From Actinophytocola glycyrrhizae (lineage in GTDB: Bacteria; Actinomycetota; Actinomycetes; Mycobacteriales; Pseudonocardiaceae): 64,000 nucleotides of DNA. Position 1 is the first letter of the stretch. Each line of letters starts with the position of its first letter. Below the pieces are notes generated by a model. That model saw only the letters and a program-made list of their open reading frames with translations. It did not search any database and was not told the origin of the DNA. Made by a program: the position numbers and the translations under genes. Shown in pieces: positions 33,864 through 42,832 of this stretch. The stretch covers positions 62,001-126,000 of the forward strand of contig NZ_JBHSIS010000017.1 of the NCBI RefSeq assembly GCF_042653545.1, read 5' to 3'.

Positions 33864-35438
33864 TCAGCCGCCGAGCAGGTCGCGGCCGCGCTCGGCAAGA
33901 TCCTCGTAGGAGGAGAGGTCGGGCACCTGCCAGCCGTCCAGGTCGTACTCGGCCAGGCACTGGTCGACCAGCGCCTTGTAGCCGTCCAGTTGTCCGTCCG
34001 CCATCTGTCCGAACAGCAGCTCGACCCGGGTGTTCTCGTGGTTGCCTGCGTAGTTGCGCTCGTAGAGCTCGTGCCTGCCGCCGAACTCGCTGCCGACCGC
34101 GTCCCACAGGAGTTTCATCACCTTCACCCGCTGGACCGCGTCGATGCCGTGCGAGCCGCGCAGGTACTTGTCCAGGTACGGCCGGACCTCCGGGTTCTGG
34201 AAGTCCTTCACGCTGGAGTTCAGGTAGATCAGTCCACTCGCGACGTCCTGCAGCACGATCTCGCGCAGCCGCGCGTAGCCGAGCTGGGAGAACCACCGGT
34301 ACGCCATCCCGTAGCGCGGGTTCGGCAGCACGGCGCCGTTGCGCCACGGCACCGGGTTGCGGGCAGCCGCGTCGGAGAACGCCCAGAACAGGTTCCGCCA
34401 GGCGAGTACCTCACCCAGCCTCGACTGCACACCGCGGAAGTCGCTGACCCCGGTGATCTCCAGCGCCTTGGCGAGCAGACCGGCGAGGAACTCGAACTTC
34501 ACCGCGAGCCGGGTGCAGCCGTGGAAGGTGAACCGCTCGATGAACCCGGAGTGCCCGGTGAACATGCCGACCTTGACGACGTCGCCGTAGATGAACACGT
34601 TCTCCCACGGGATGAGCACCTTGTCCAGCACGAGGATGGTGTCGTTCTCGTCGAGCCGGGAGGACAGCGGGTAGTCGAACGGGCTGCCGGTCAGCGCGGA
34701 CGCCGCAGTGTAGGACTGGCGGCAGATCAGCTTCATGCCCGGCGCGTCCATCGGCACGGTCGCCACGAGCGCGAACTTCTTGTCCTTGATGGGCAGTCCG
34801 TAGTGGGCGATGAAGTTGTAGTGGGTCAGCGCCGAACCGGTCGCGACCACCTTCGCCCCGGACACGATCAGCCCGTTGTCGGTCTCCCGTTCCACGTGGA
34901 CGAACACGTCGGCGACCTCGTCCGGCGGCCGGTCCCGGTCCACCGGCGGGTGCACGATGGCGTGGTTCCAGTACAGGACCTTCTCCTGCGACTCCCGGTA
35001 CCAGCGCCGCGCGTTGTCCGCGAACGGGTTGTAGAAGTCGGCGTTCGCGCCCAGCGTGCCGAGGAACGACGCCTTGTAGTCGGGACTGCGGCCCATCCAC
35101 CCGTAGGACATCCGTGCCCACGCCGCGATCGCCTGCTGGTCGGCGACGAGGTCCTCGGCGCTGTGCGGTGTGGTGTAGAAGCGGTGGGTGTAGCCGGGCG
35201 GCCCGCCCGCGTCGGTGGCCGTGGTGAGCACGTCGCGGTGCTCCGGATCGTGCAGCGCGTCGTAGAGCCGGGCCGTCATCCGCACCGGGTTCCGGAACGC
35301 GGGGTGTTCGGTCACGTCCTTGACGCGCTCGCCGTAGAGGTAGATCTCGCGGTCGTCGCGCAGGCTCTCGATGTACTCGGCGCCGGTGAGGGGCCGGGTC
35401 TGTTCGGGCACTGGGTCTCCGCCCTCTCGTGATGGCAT
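33864..35438 (-). CDS. HpaB-type FADH2-dependent monooxygenase
   Basis: A 524-residue protein of the 4-hydroxyphenylacetate 3-hydroxylase large-component family (HpaB, SgcC). Marks include TGAEYIESLRD at the N-terminus, YNPFADNARRWYRESQ, and GTLGANADFYN in the flavin and substrate region. These enzymes ortho-hydroxylate phenols, often free or carrier-bound tyrosine derivatives, using FADH2 from a separate reductase. No HpaC-type reductase is in the window. A GTG at 35411 with GGCGGAGA upstream is an equally good start and would remove nine residues. It is last in the operon, 4 nt after the previous stop. Confidence 0.9.
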   Translation of the reverse strand: MPSREGGDPVPEQTRPLTGAEYIESLRDDREIYLYGERVKDVTEHPAFRNPVRMTARLYDALHDPEHRDVLTTATDAGGPPGYTHRFYTTPHSAEDLVADQQAIAAWARMSYGWMGRSPDYKASFLGTLGANADFYNPFADNARRWYRESQEKVLYWNHAIVHPPVDRDRPPDEVADVFVHVERETDNGLIVSGAKVVATGSALTHYNFIAHYGLPIKDKKFALVATVPMDAPGMKLICRQSYTAASALTGSPFDYPLSSRLDENDTILVLDKVLIPWENVFIYGDVVKVGMFTGHSGFIERFTFHGCTRLAVKFEFLAGLLAKALEITGVSDFRGVQSRLGEVLAWRNLFWAFSDAAARNPVPWRNGAVLPNPRYGMAYRWFSQLGYARLREIVLQDVASGLIYLNSSVKDFQNPEVRPYLDKYLRGSHGIDAVQRVKVMKLLWDAVGSEFGGRHELYERNYAGNHENTRVELLFGQMADGQLDGYKALVDQCLAEYDLDGWQVPDLSSYEDLAERGRDLLGG

Positions 35439-35442
35439 GGGG

Positions 35443-36684
35443 TCAGCTCGTCACGTCGAACACCAGTTTGGCGAGCTCGCGGTTGGCAACGCTGGCCAGG
35501 AAGACGCTCACCCCGGCGTGGCTGTGCAGGGTCGACATGTCCCGCCACACCCGCTCGACGCGCGCCCCGGACCGGACCGCGCTGGATCCCGCGGTCGGGA
35601 ACAGGTGATCGGCGACCGCACTCCAGCACAGCCGGACCGACTCGCGGCAGATCATCGACAGCCGCAGGTCGACTTCGCGGGTGAACGTTCCCGGACCGCG
35701 TCCGGCGGTCTCGGTCCACTGCCGCACCGCGTCGGACAGCGCTGCCTGGGCGGCGCCGACGCGGCCCGCGGCTTCGCCGTAGTTGAACTGGTAGTCCACG
35801 TCCTCGGTGCGCGGGCTGAACGGGGGGAAGATGGTCCTGCGGTCCCGCATCAGCTCGGCATAGGCGTCCAGCGCACCGGTGGCCATCCCGACCGAGAGGG
35901 CGGCGAGGGGGAACTGGGCCATGCTGAGCACGCCGCCGCCGTAGAGGGGGTTGCCGTGCAGCTCCAGCCCGGGCGTGCCGTCCACGACCGAGGTCATGCC
36001 CATGTGGGTACCGACCAGTCCGAAGTGGGCGGGGATGTGGGCCTTCTCGATCGCGACACTGTGCGAACCGGAACCCCGCAGACCCAGCTGGGCGCCCCAG
36101 TCGTCGAGCCGCTGCCACTGCGCCCTCGGCACCGCGAACATCATCGGCGCCGGCGGTCCCTCACCGCCGGGCACCAGGGTGTGGCCGATGAAGTGGGTGG
36201 CATACGGGGAACCCGAGCTGTAGGGGTGGGTGCCGTCGACGACCCAGCCGCCGTCCTCGGCCGGTTCGGCCATGCCGATCATCGCGACCGTGGCCGGGGA
36301 GATGAAATCACCGCCCGCGAACAACTCGTCCTGCGCCGCCTCGGAGAACAGCGTCGCCGCCAGCACGGCGTGGGAGGCGCCGAAGGTGTACTGCCACGCC
36401 GTCGACGGACACCCCCGAGCGAGCGCGGACACGACCCGCAGGTAGGTGCCGAGGTCGAACTCGTAGCCGCCGTAACGGCGCGGCGTCAGCAGCCGGTAGA
36501 ACCCGGCGCCGAGGAACTCGTTGTGCGTGTCCAGCGCGTAGTACCCGCGCTCCTCGGTCTCCGCCTGCCGGTCGACGAGGGTCGCCGCGATCCGCTCCGC
36601 GCGGGCGACGACCTCCTCCGGCGTCAGACCTGGCTCCGGGGGCAACGGGAAACCGTCCGCCGGCACACTCCTCGCGGCTGTCAT
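35443..36684 (-). CDS. Acyl-CoA dehydrogenase-fold flavoenzyme (group D monooxygenase-like)
   Basis: A 413-residue protein of the acyl-CoA dehydrogenase fold. LGAGFYRLLTPRRYGGYEF, GLRGSGSHSVAIEKAHIP and a C-terminal helical domain are typical of the HpaH/HsaA-like branch, which uses reduced flavin and O2 for hydroxylation or N-oxidation rather than CoA-ester dehydrogenation. It is packed between the molybdopterin gene (7 nt) and the HpaB-type gene (4 nt). The paired reductase is not visible. It could act on the same aromatic or amine substrate as the neighbouring hydroxylase. Confidence 0.85.
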   Translation of the reverse strand: MTAARSVPADGFPLPPEPGLTPEEVVARAERIAATLVDRQAETEERGYYALDTHNEFLGAGFYRLLTPRRYGGYEFDLGTYLRVVSALARGCPSTAWQYTFGASHAVLAATLFSEAAQDELFAGGDFISPATVAMIGMAEPAEDGGWVVDGTHPYSSGSPYATHFIGHTLVPGGEGPPAPMMFAVPRAQWQRLDDWGAQLGLRGSGSHSVAIEKAHIPAHFGLVGTHMGMTSVVDGTPGLELHGNPLYGGGVLSMAQFPLAALSVGMATGALDAYAELMRDRRTIFPPFSPRTEDVDYQFNYGEAAGRVGAAQAALSDAVRQWTETAGRGPGTFTREVDLRLSMICRESVRLCWSAVADHLFPTAGSSAVRSGARVERVWRDMSTLHSHAGVSVFLASVANRELAKLVFDVTS

Positions 36685-36691
36685 GTCCTGG

Positions 36692-38887
36692 TCATCCCTT
36701 CGGGGAAAGTGCTGGCGTCGGGTATGGGCTGATGGTGACGGGGACGCCGTTGAACACCGCGTTGCCGGACGGGACGTCCAGCACCAGTTCGTCGGTCAGC
36801 GCGTTCGCGTTGACACCGGGTTCTTCCGCGGCGACACGCTGCGAGCCGCCCTCGTGCCCCCAGCCGTGCGGCAGGCTCACGACGCCGGGCATGACGACGT
36901 CGGTCTGTTCGACGTCGACGACCAGCTCGCCCTTGGCCGACCGCACGACGGCCCGCTCGCCCAGCCCGTGCCGGGCGGCGTCCGCCGGGTTGACGTGCAG
37001 TGTGCAGCGGTTGCTGCCGCCCTTCAACGACGGGACGTTGTGCAGCCAGCTGTTGCTAGAACGCAGTTGGCGCCTGCCGATCAGCAGCACCTCCCCGTCC
37101 TTCGCGGCGGGCTCGCGGGGCAGCCGGGCGAGGTCGCCGGTCACGCCGGGTGGCGCGAGCTCGACCAGGCCGGAGGGCGTGCACAGCAGTTCCTTCAGGC
37201 GCGGTTCGAGCGGGCCGAGGTCGATGCCGTGCGGCTTCGCCTTCAGCTGCGGGAGGGAAAGGCCGTACGCGCCGAGCCTGAGCAGGGCGTCGAGCACCAG
37301 CTCGGGGCTGCTGTCGCCCTCGAGTTCGGCCCGCAGCTCGGCGACGTCCCGGCCCTCGAACGGCGACCCCGGCATCTGGGTGGCCCCTTCGAACAGCTGG
37401 CCGATGAACATCTCGTCGACGCCGGACGGGTCCGCTGCAGCGCCCGCACCCGCCGCGATCAGCGTCAGCCGCGCCAGGATCTCGGCCTCGGTGCGCTGGT
37501 CCGGCTCCAGCGGCAGGATCGGCGGGGAGAACCGGGCGTAGTTGCGCACCGTCACCATCGACAGCAGGAAGTCGTAGTGCGCGGTCTGCATCATCCGCGG
37601 TGGCGGCAGGATCACGTGGGCGTACTTGGTCGTCTCGTTGAGGTACGGGTCGACGCACACCATGAAGTCCAGCTCGCGCAACGCCTGGCCCAGCCGGGGG
37701 CCGTTTGGCGTCGAGAGGACCTGGTTGGACGCGATCGAGATCAGCGCCCGGACCTTGCCCGCACCCGGGGTCTCGATCTCGTCGGCGAGGGTGGCGGCCG
37801 GCAACTCGCCGAGTACCTCCGGCAGGTCCCGCACCCGGCTGCGCCAGTTGCCCGTCGAGAACGGCTGCCCGGACCGGAACACCTCGAGGATGGCGGGTTT
37901 GGCGAACATGACGCCGCCCGCGCTGTCCAGGTTGCCGGTCAGCACGTTGACCACGTCGACCAGCCACTGCGTCAGCGTGCCGAACTCCACTGTGGACCCG
38001 CCCATGCGGGAGTACACGGCGGCCGTCGGGGCGGCCGCCAGCTCCCGCGCCAGCCGGACGATGTCGGCGGCGGGCACGCCGCAGAACCGCTGCGCGAACT
38101 CCGGGGGGAACTCCTGCGCGATCGCGCGCAGCTCGTCGAGGCCGTTGACGTCGACCGCGATCCCGGTCAGGTCCTCCGCGAGCAGCGTGTGGACGATGCC
38201 CAGCAGCAGGTAGGGGTCGGTGCCGGGCCGGACGGGCAGGTGCCGGTCGGCGAACTCCGCGGTCCTGGTGCGCCGGGGGTCGATCACGACCATCGTGCCA
38301 CCGCGCCTGCGCAACGCCCTGAGCCGGCTGGGAAGATCGGGCGCGGCCCACAGGGAACCGTGTGTCTCCAACGGGTTCGCACCGATGATCAGCAGGTAGT
38401 CGGTGCGGTCGACGTCGGGCACCGCGAGCGCGAACGGGTCGCCGAACATGCTGCCCGCCGCGACGTGCTTGGGCATGTGGTCGATGGTGCCCGAGGAGTA
38501 GACGTTGGTGGTGCCCAGCGACTGGATCAGCGGCATCCGGTACAGGAACCCGGCCATGGTGTGGTACGTCGGGTTTCCGAAGTAGACGGCGACCGCGTTC
38601 TTGCCGTGCTCTTCGGTGATCCGCGTGAGACCCCGTTCCACGGCGGCGAAGGCCTCGTCCCAGGTCGCTTCTGCCCACTGGTCGCCGGTCCGGATCATGG
38701 GCACCCGCAGGCGGTCCGGGTCCTCGTCGACGTTGCCGAAGCTCGCGCCCTTCGGACAGATGTAGCCGTTGGAGAACGGGTCGTCCTGGTCGCCGCGCAC
38801 CGACGTGACACGGTTGTCCGCGTCGAGGCTGATGGTCAGGCCGCAGACGGACTGACACAGGGGGCAGGTCCGGTGTGCCGTGGTCAT
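36692..38887 (-). CDS. Molybdopterin-dependent oxidoreductase with [4Fe-4S] site
   Basis: A 731-residue enzyme of the molybdopterin bis-MGD superfamily. The N-terminal cluster motif is C8-x2-C11-x3-C15 ... C44 (CPLCQSVC, CPKG). Typical domains follow (GNPTYHTMAG, LLIIGANPLETHG, VVIDPRRTRTAEFADRHLPVRPG) and a C-terminal cofactor-binding barrel (VNPADAARHGLGERA). The likely metal-contact segment SSGTIDHMPKH has no Cys or Sec, so the ligand differs from formate dehydrogenase. It has no Tat signal and is cytosolic. The ATG overlaps the upstream stop (TGATG). Two-electron chemistry such as N-oxide or S-oxide reduction, or hydroxyl transfer, is possible. Such an enzyme is unusual in a natural-product operon. 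Confidence 0.85.
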   Translation of the reverse strand: MTTAHRTCPLCQSVCGLTISLDADNRVTSVRGDQDDPFSNGYICPKGASFGNVDEDPDRLRVPMIRTGDQWAEATWDEAFAAVERGLTRITEEHGKNAVAVYFGNPTYHTMAGFLYRMPLIQSLGTTNVYSSGTIDHMPKHVAAGSMFGDPFALAVPDVDRTDYLLIIGANPLETHGSLWAAPDLPSRLRALRRRGGTMVVIDPRRTRTAEFADRHLPVRPGTDPYLLLGIVHTLLAEDLTGIAVDVNGLDELRAIAQEFPPEFAQRFCGVPAADIVRLARELAAAPTAAVYSRMGGSTVEFGTLTQWLVDVVNVLTGNLDSAGGVMFAKPAILEVFRSGQPFSTGNWRSRVRDLPEVLGELPAATLADEIETPGAGKVRALISIASNQVLSTPNGPRLGQALRELDFMVCVDPYLNETTKYAHVILPPPRMMQTAHYDFLLSMVTVRNYARFSPPILPLEPDQRTEAEILARLTLIAAGAGAAADPSGVDEMFIGQLFEGATQMPGSPFEGRDVAELRAELEGDSSPELVLDALLRLGAYGLSLPQLKAKPHGIDLGPLEPRLKELLCTPSGLVELAPPGVTGDLARLPREPAAKDGEVLLIGRRQLRSSNSWLHNVPSLKGGSNRCTLHVNPADAARHGLGERAVVRSAKGELVVDVEQTDVVMPGVVSLPHGWGHEGGSQRVAAEEPGVNANALTDELVLDVPSGNAVFNGVPVTISPYPTPALSPKG

Positions 38888-40317
38888 CACGCTGCCCGGG
38901 GCATCTCGGTGACGTCGGCGAACACCGGCTCGACGCCGGGGGGTGCCTGCCAGACATGTGGCCGCAGGCTTTCCTTCGACGGGCCGAACATCGACTTGAA
39001 CAGGATGCGCAGCATGAGGCCGGGGCGCATCAGCGACTCCGGCGTCTCCATCAGCGCGGCGACCCTGAAGTACGCGGCGGCCACCTTGCCGTCCCTGGTC
39101 GCGGCGATCTGCGTCCTCTTCAGGAACTTCTGCGCCATGCGCACCTGCCGGGTCCGGTCGCCCTTCACACCGGGGAAGGTCAGGTCGATCGTGTTGGTCA
39201 TCTCCCACGCCTGGTCGATCGCATCCTTGGCCAGGTCCCGGAAGTAGTCGAGCGGAAGCGGGGTGGCCCCGCTGTGCAGGTGCTCGCGCATGGTGATCGC
39301 GCACAGCGCGGCGACGGTCATGCCCTGCGCGTAGACCGGGTTGAAGCAGGTGACCGCGTCGCCGGTGACGAGCAGCCCCAACGGGAACCGGTCCAGCTTC
39401 TGGTAGTGCCTGCGCAGGGTCGTCGGGAACCGGAACGCGACCGGCGCGTCGACCGGGTCGGCGTAGCGCAGGACCTCGTAGACATCCTTGGCACCCAGGG
39501 ACTTGATCCATTGGTACAGCTCGGTCTGGTCGGTCGTCGGGTGGTCGCCGAGCAGGCCGTAGGTGGTCAGCTCGAGCAGGCCGCCATCGACCTTGAAGAA
39601 GACGTTGCCGCGCTGCAGGCCGGGGTGCGCGATCTGGTTGATGGCCGTGTCCTTGCCGAACGGGTCGCAGCCGGGGCGCAGCTTGTAGTGCTGGGTCACG
39701 TAGACCAGGTCGATCTTCTTGCGCTCCTCTTCCGGCTTGGCGTAGCCGAGCTGCTCCAGCCAGACCGGGGTGCGCGAGCCGCGGCCGGTCGCGTCGACCA
39801 CGAGATCGGCTTCGATGATCTCCTCGGTCTTGCTTCCGTGCGCCTGCACCCGGGCTCCGGTGACCCTGCTCCTGTCCGCGGTCGTCTCGAGCCCGAGGAT
39901 GTCGTGCTGCTCAACGAAGACCACGTTGGGAATGGCCTGCACGCGCTCGCGGATGTGCCACTCCAGCACCGGCCGGAGCACACCGAGCGCGGGAAGGCCG
40001 GCGGTTTCCTGCTTGAGGCGGTAACCCTGGGTGTACCAGCGACAGGTGCCTGCCAGGTCACCGATCGGTGCGCCGTTGTCGACCAGTTCCTGAGTGATCC
40101 CAGGGAAAAGCTCCTCCATGACGTGCACGCCTTTGGCCTGCAGACCGTTGGCCTGCTGGCTCTGCGGGCAGAACCGGCGCACGCCTTTGGTTCCGACAAG
40201 CACGTCGCGGTCCACGATCCGCACCTCGTCGTAGGCATCCGCGAGCACTCTTGCCGCGAACAACCCGGCGATGCTTCCACCGAGCACCACCGCGCGTGAT
40301 CCAGCGTTGTGGCTCAT
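38887..40317 (-). CDS. FAD-dependent monooxygenase/oxidoreductase
   Basis: A 476-residue class A-like flavoprotein. The Rossmann glycine motif GGSIAGLF is at 13-20, VVDATGRGSRTP in the middle, and GDAVTCFNPVYAQGMTVAA is the FAD ribityl-contact motif. It resembles geranylgeranyl-reductase/halogenase-like and squalene-epoxidase-like hydroxylases; the tryptophan-halogenase WxWxIP motif is not seen. It should hydroxylate or epoxidise using NAD(P)H and O2. The ATG is preceded by an AAGGAGGAG site, so the long upstream frame is rejected. It is the first gene of the oxidative operon and overlaps the molybdopterin gene by one base. Confidence 0.85.
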   Translation of the reverse strand: MSHNAGSRAVVLGGSIAGLFAARVLADAYDEVRIVDRDVLVGTKGVRRFCPQSQQANGLQAKGVHVMEELFPGITQELVDNGAPIGDLAGTCRWYTQGYRLKQETAGLPALGVLRPVLEWHIRERVQAIPNVVFVEQHDILGLETTADRSRVTGARVQAHGSKTEEIIEADLVVDATGRGSRTPVWLEQLGYAKPEEERKKIDLVYVTQHYKLRPGCDPFGKDTAINQIAHPGLQRGNVFFKVDGGLLELTTYGLLGDHPTTDQTELYQWIKSLGAKDVYEVLRYADPVDAPVAFRFPTTLRRHYQKLDRFPLGLLVTGDAVTCFNPVYAQGMTVAALCAITMREHLHSGATPLPLDYFRDLAKDAIDQAWEMTNTIDLTFPGVKGDRTRQVRMAQKFLKRTQIAATRDGKVAAAYFRVAALMETPESLMRPGLMLRILFKSMFGPSKESLRPHVWQAPPGVEPVFADVTEMPRAA

Positions 40318-41060
40318 CACGGTCTCCTCCTTGATACCTAAGACGCCTGTGGTTTCGTCATTGCTGACCGGGTGCATCCAGCGGAAGGAACTCGCCAGAC
40401 CGCCGTCGACGCCGAGGTCAGCGTCACATTCGCTGCAGCACGCGGCATCTTCCGCGTTGCGCTTGCGCCCGATCACCACCAACCAGGCCCGCCCCACCTA
40501 CCCCCATCGCAGATGGCCTCACCTGGATCTTCGTCGCATCCCACGCCACCGCGACAGGCACGAACCCATGACCACACAAGGCATCCGCCCCCGCCCAGCG
40601 AACACCAACCGCGCAGCGCCCACACCCCAGGCACCATCCGCCCCGACGCCGTGAATGGGCCGTTCAGGGCGCCCAGCGCCCTGAACGCGCCTTTCAGGGC
40701 ATTCCCACGCCGTCAACGCGCCTTTCCCGTCCAGCGAGGACAAACCCCACACGGCAGCCCCCAGACCAGAAGGCAGACCCGCACCTGACCCAGAACCCAC
40801 GCGATGACCATGAGCGCACTCACGAAGATGTTCGCGGCGGGCAGCCGCTGGCAGGCTGCTCACTGTCCAGCGGAGACGTGTCCTCGCCCCAGAGGTCCTG
40901 TTCGAGCTGACGACCGTGGCGCGGGTGCTGCGGCACGCGCCGCGCCGCCCCGAACCAGGCATGTCCTGGCTCGACGCCGCATGGCCGGACGGCGCCCGCC
41001 GCCCAAGGACGTGCCTGAGCCGCATGACCGCCCACCGAGATCGACCCGAAGGACGATGCC
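40318..41060. other. Long divergent intergenic region with repeats
   Basis: About 740 nt between the FAD monooxygenase and the glycosyltransferase genes. It contains the promoters of both, a GCCCTGAA-type palindrome (40648-40727) and a diverged copy of the GGCGAGGACAA repeat. Several short frames (for example from 40804) show no family similarity and switch frames, so I call no gene. Decayed coding sequence is possible after 40800. Confidence 0.5.
40648..40727. repeat. Palindromic dispersed repeat, 40.65-kb copy
   Basis: Holds GCCGTGAATGGGCCGTTCAGG, the GCCCTGAACGCGCC unit and a CGTCAACGCGCCTTTCC half-copy, all related to the elements at 15.70, 46.99 and 56.72 kb. The stem is imperfect here. 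Confidence 0.6.
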
Positions 41061-42398
41061 ATGCGCGTGATTATCGCGACGGTGCCCCATCCGAGCCACT
41101 TCTACACGCTCGTTCCCTACGCCCAGGCGTTGCAGAACGCCGGCCACGAGGTCGTCGTCGCGGCGCCGCCGGGAGCCGAGCCGTCGCTGGTCGCGGCCGG
41201 TCTGACCGCCGTGAGCAACGGCGTGCCGACGCCGCTGACCCCCGCGAACCTGGAGAAGGTCGGCGTGCCCGACCTCGAGAAGATGGACCGCTTCGCCGAC
41301 GCGTTCGGGTTCGACGAGGCCACCCGCGACCGTTGGGACTCCTTCTACCAGTTCTTCGCGTTCAACAACAGGATGTCCATCCCGACCGAGCCGCAGCCTG
41401 CGCTCGACGGGCTGGTCGACTTCGCCAAGGCGTGGCAGCCCGACCTGGTGCTGTGGGAGAACTGGTTCAACTTCGGCGCGATCATGGCGCGCGCGTGCGG
41501 CGCCGCGCACGGGCGGATCCTCATCAGCCCGGACTACGGCGCCTGGTCGATCGAGCTGTTCGCCGAGAGGGGCGACGAGGTCGCCGCGATCGGCGGGAAC
41601 CCGATCGTCGAGGACCTCGAACCGGTGGCGCGGCGGTACGGACTCGAGGTCGACGAGGACCTGCTGCTCGGCCAGCTGACGATCGACCCGCTGCCCCGTG
41701 AGCTGCGGATGTCCCAGGACATCAACGCGACGCCGGTGCGGGCGATCCCGTGGAACGGTGGGGCGCAGAAGCCGGAGTGGCTCTACGGGAAGCCGGAGAA
41801 GCGCAGGGTCGCGCTGACGCTCGGGTTGTCCAACCGGCTGTGGCAGGTCGACGGCGACCCCCGGCTGCCGAAGCTGCTGGCGGCGGTGGGCGAGCTGGAC
41901 GTCGAGGTGATCGCCACGGTCACCGAGACGCAGCTCAAGCAGGTCGAGCGGGTACCGGACAACGTGCAGGTCGTCGAGTACGTTCCGCTGACCCAGCTGC
42001 TGCCGACCTGCGACGCGATCATCTCGCACGGCGCCACCGGCACCTTCTGGGCGGCGCACTCGGCAGGCATCCCGCAGATCATCCTGGACACCGACGAGAA
42101 GCACCGGATGATCTGGACCCGCGACGGTGACAACGTCAGCGTCAAGAACGCCGACCGGCACGGCGACTCGTGGGTCTGCGCGAAGTACATGTCCGACCAC
42201 AACGCCGGAATCCGGGTGAACCACCAGACCGAGACGGTCGAGGAGATCCGCGCGAAGATCAACACGCTGCTGACCGACCCGACCTACCGGGAGGGTGCCG
42301 CGGCACTGCACAAGGCCTGGCTCGACCGGCCGAGCCCGGCCGAGGTGATCCCCGAGCTGGTCCAGCTCGTCGAGAGGCACAAGGCCCAGATCGACTGA
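41061..42398 (+). CDS. Glycosyltransferase, GT1 macrolide type
   Basis: A 445-residue GT-B enzyme. The N-terminal acceptor domain starts MRVIIATVPHPSHFYTLVP. The C-terminal donor domain carries VEYVPLTQLLPTCDAIISHGATGTFWAAHSAGIPQ, a variant of the usual HHGGAGT nucleotide-sugar motif. It should transfer a dTDP-deoxysugar to the aglycone. The nitrosugar genes 6 kb away are the obvious donor source. Some relatives need a P450-like helper protein; none is encoded directly upstream. A GAAGGA site precedes the ATG. Confidence 0.9.
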   Translation: MRVIIATVPHPSHFYTLVPYAQALQNAGHEVVVAAPPGAEPSLVAAGLTAVSNGVPTPLTPANLEKVGVPDLEKMDRFADAFGFDEATRDRWDSFYQFFAFNNRMSIPTEPQPALDGLVDFAKAWQPDLVLWENWFNFGAIMARACGAAHGRILISPDYGAWSIELFAERGDEVAAIGGNPIVEDLEPVARRYGLEVDEDLLLGQLTIDPLPRELRMSQDINATPVRAIPWNGGAQKPEWLYGKPEKRRVALTLGLSNRLWQVDGDPRLPKLLAAVGELDVEVIATVTETQLKQVERVPDNVQVVEYVPLTQLLPTCDAIISHGATGTFWAAHSAGIPQIILDTDEKHRMIWTRDGDNVSVKNADRHGDSWVCAKYMSDHNAGIRVNHQTETVEEIRAKINTLLTDPTYREGAAALHKAWLDRPSPAEVIPELVQLVERHKAQID

Positions 42399-42404
42399 CA
42401 GGTA

Positions 42405-42444
42405 CCGCTGCGGCGTCTTCCCGGCCGGGGAGACGCCGCAGCGG
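42405..42444 (+). terminator. Terminator after the glycosyltransferase
   Basis: A 14-bp stem, CCGCTGCGGCGTCT with its exact complement, around a 12-nt GC loop, 6 nt after the stop codon. Confidence 0.8.
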
Positions 42445-42484
42445 CATGTCCGGCGGCGCATGTCCTGACGGCACGACAACGCCC

Positions 42485-42521
42485 GCGGCCCGGTCATCTC
42501 GGATCGAGGTGACCGGGCCGC
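42485..42521 (-). terminator. Terminator after the sulfur-carrier operon
   Basis: A 12-bp stem (GCGGCCCGGTCA and complement) with a 13-nt loop, 26 nt beyond the sulfur-carrier stop codon on the minus strand. Together with the hairpin at 42405 it separates two converging units. Confidence 0.7.
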
Positions 42522-42547
42522 GAGCGTCAGGTGTGTTCCGGGTCGGT

Positions 42548-42817
42548 TCAGCCGCCGGCCATCGGGGAGATGATGGTGACCGTGCTGCCGGGCGCGACCT
42601 CTGTGGTCTCGCGTAGATGACGCATGATGAGCTCGTCGTCGACGAACAGGTTCACGTACTTCAGCGGCGCGCCGTCCGCGCCGATCAGGCGGCGTCGGAA
42701 CACCGGGTTCTCCTCGACGAACCGGCGCACGACGTCGTAGAGCAGGCCGGATCCCGCTACCTCGTACCCGGTCCGTCGTTCCGGCGACCACACCGCCGGC
42801 ACAGTGATCGTGATCAT
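42548..42817 (-). CDS. MoaD/ThiS-like sulfur carrier protein
   Basis: An 89-residue ubiquitin-fold protein ending in SPMAGG. The C-terminal Gly-Gly is the hallmark of MoaD, ThiS, CysO and QbsE carriers, which are adenylated by an E1-like enzyme and loaded as a thiocarboxylate. KYVNLFVDDE and APGSTVTIISP match the carrier fold. A GGAGGAG site precedes the ATG. It lies 15 nt after the SUMF1-fold gene and close to a cysteine desulfurase, so the operon can mobilise sulfur and deliver it on a carrier. No E1-like MoeB/ThiF gene is in the window, so activation probably borrows a housekeeping enzyme, as known for some natural-product thio systems. Confidence 0.9.
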   Translation of the reverse strand: MITITVPAVWSPERRTGYEVAGSGLLYDVVRRFVEENPVFRRRLIGADGAPLKYVNLFVDDELIMRHLRETTEVAPGSTVTIISPMAGG

Positions 42818-42832
42818 GGTGACTCCTCCGTG

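Noticed and set aside
36683..39247. Long plus-strand frame (over 850 codons) opposite the molybdopterin gene
   Set aside because: It is the mirror of a real gene in GC-rich DNA. Its translation is His/Arg/Gly-rich with no family motif, while the minus strand encodes a full Fe-S/molybdopterin enzyme.
38888..39511. N-terminal extension of the molybdopterin enzyme
   Set aside because: The in-frame upstream sequence overlaps the FAD monooxygenase coding region and has no domain; the ATG overlapping the upstream stop is a normal operon start.
40804..41070. Short plus-strand ORF ahead of the glycosyltransferase, considered as a P450-like helper or gene fragment
   Set aside because: No recognisable motif; plausible similarity would need several frame changes and could not be supported.
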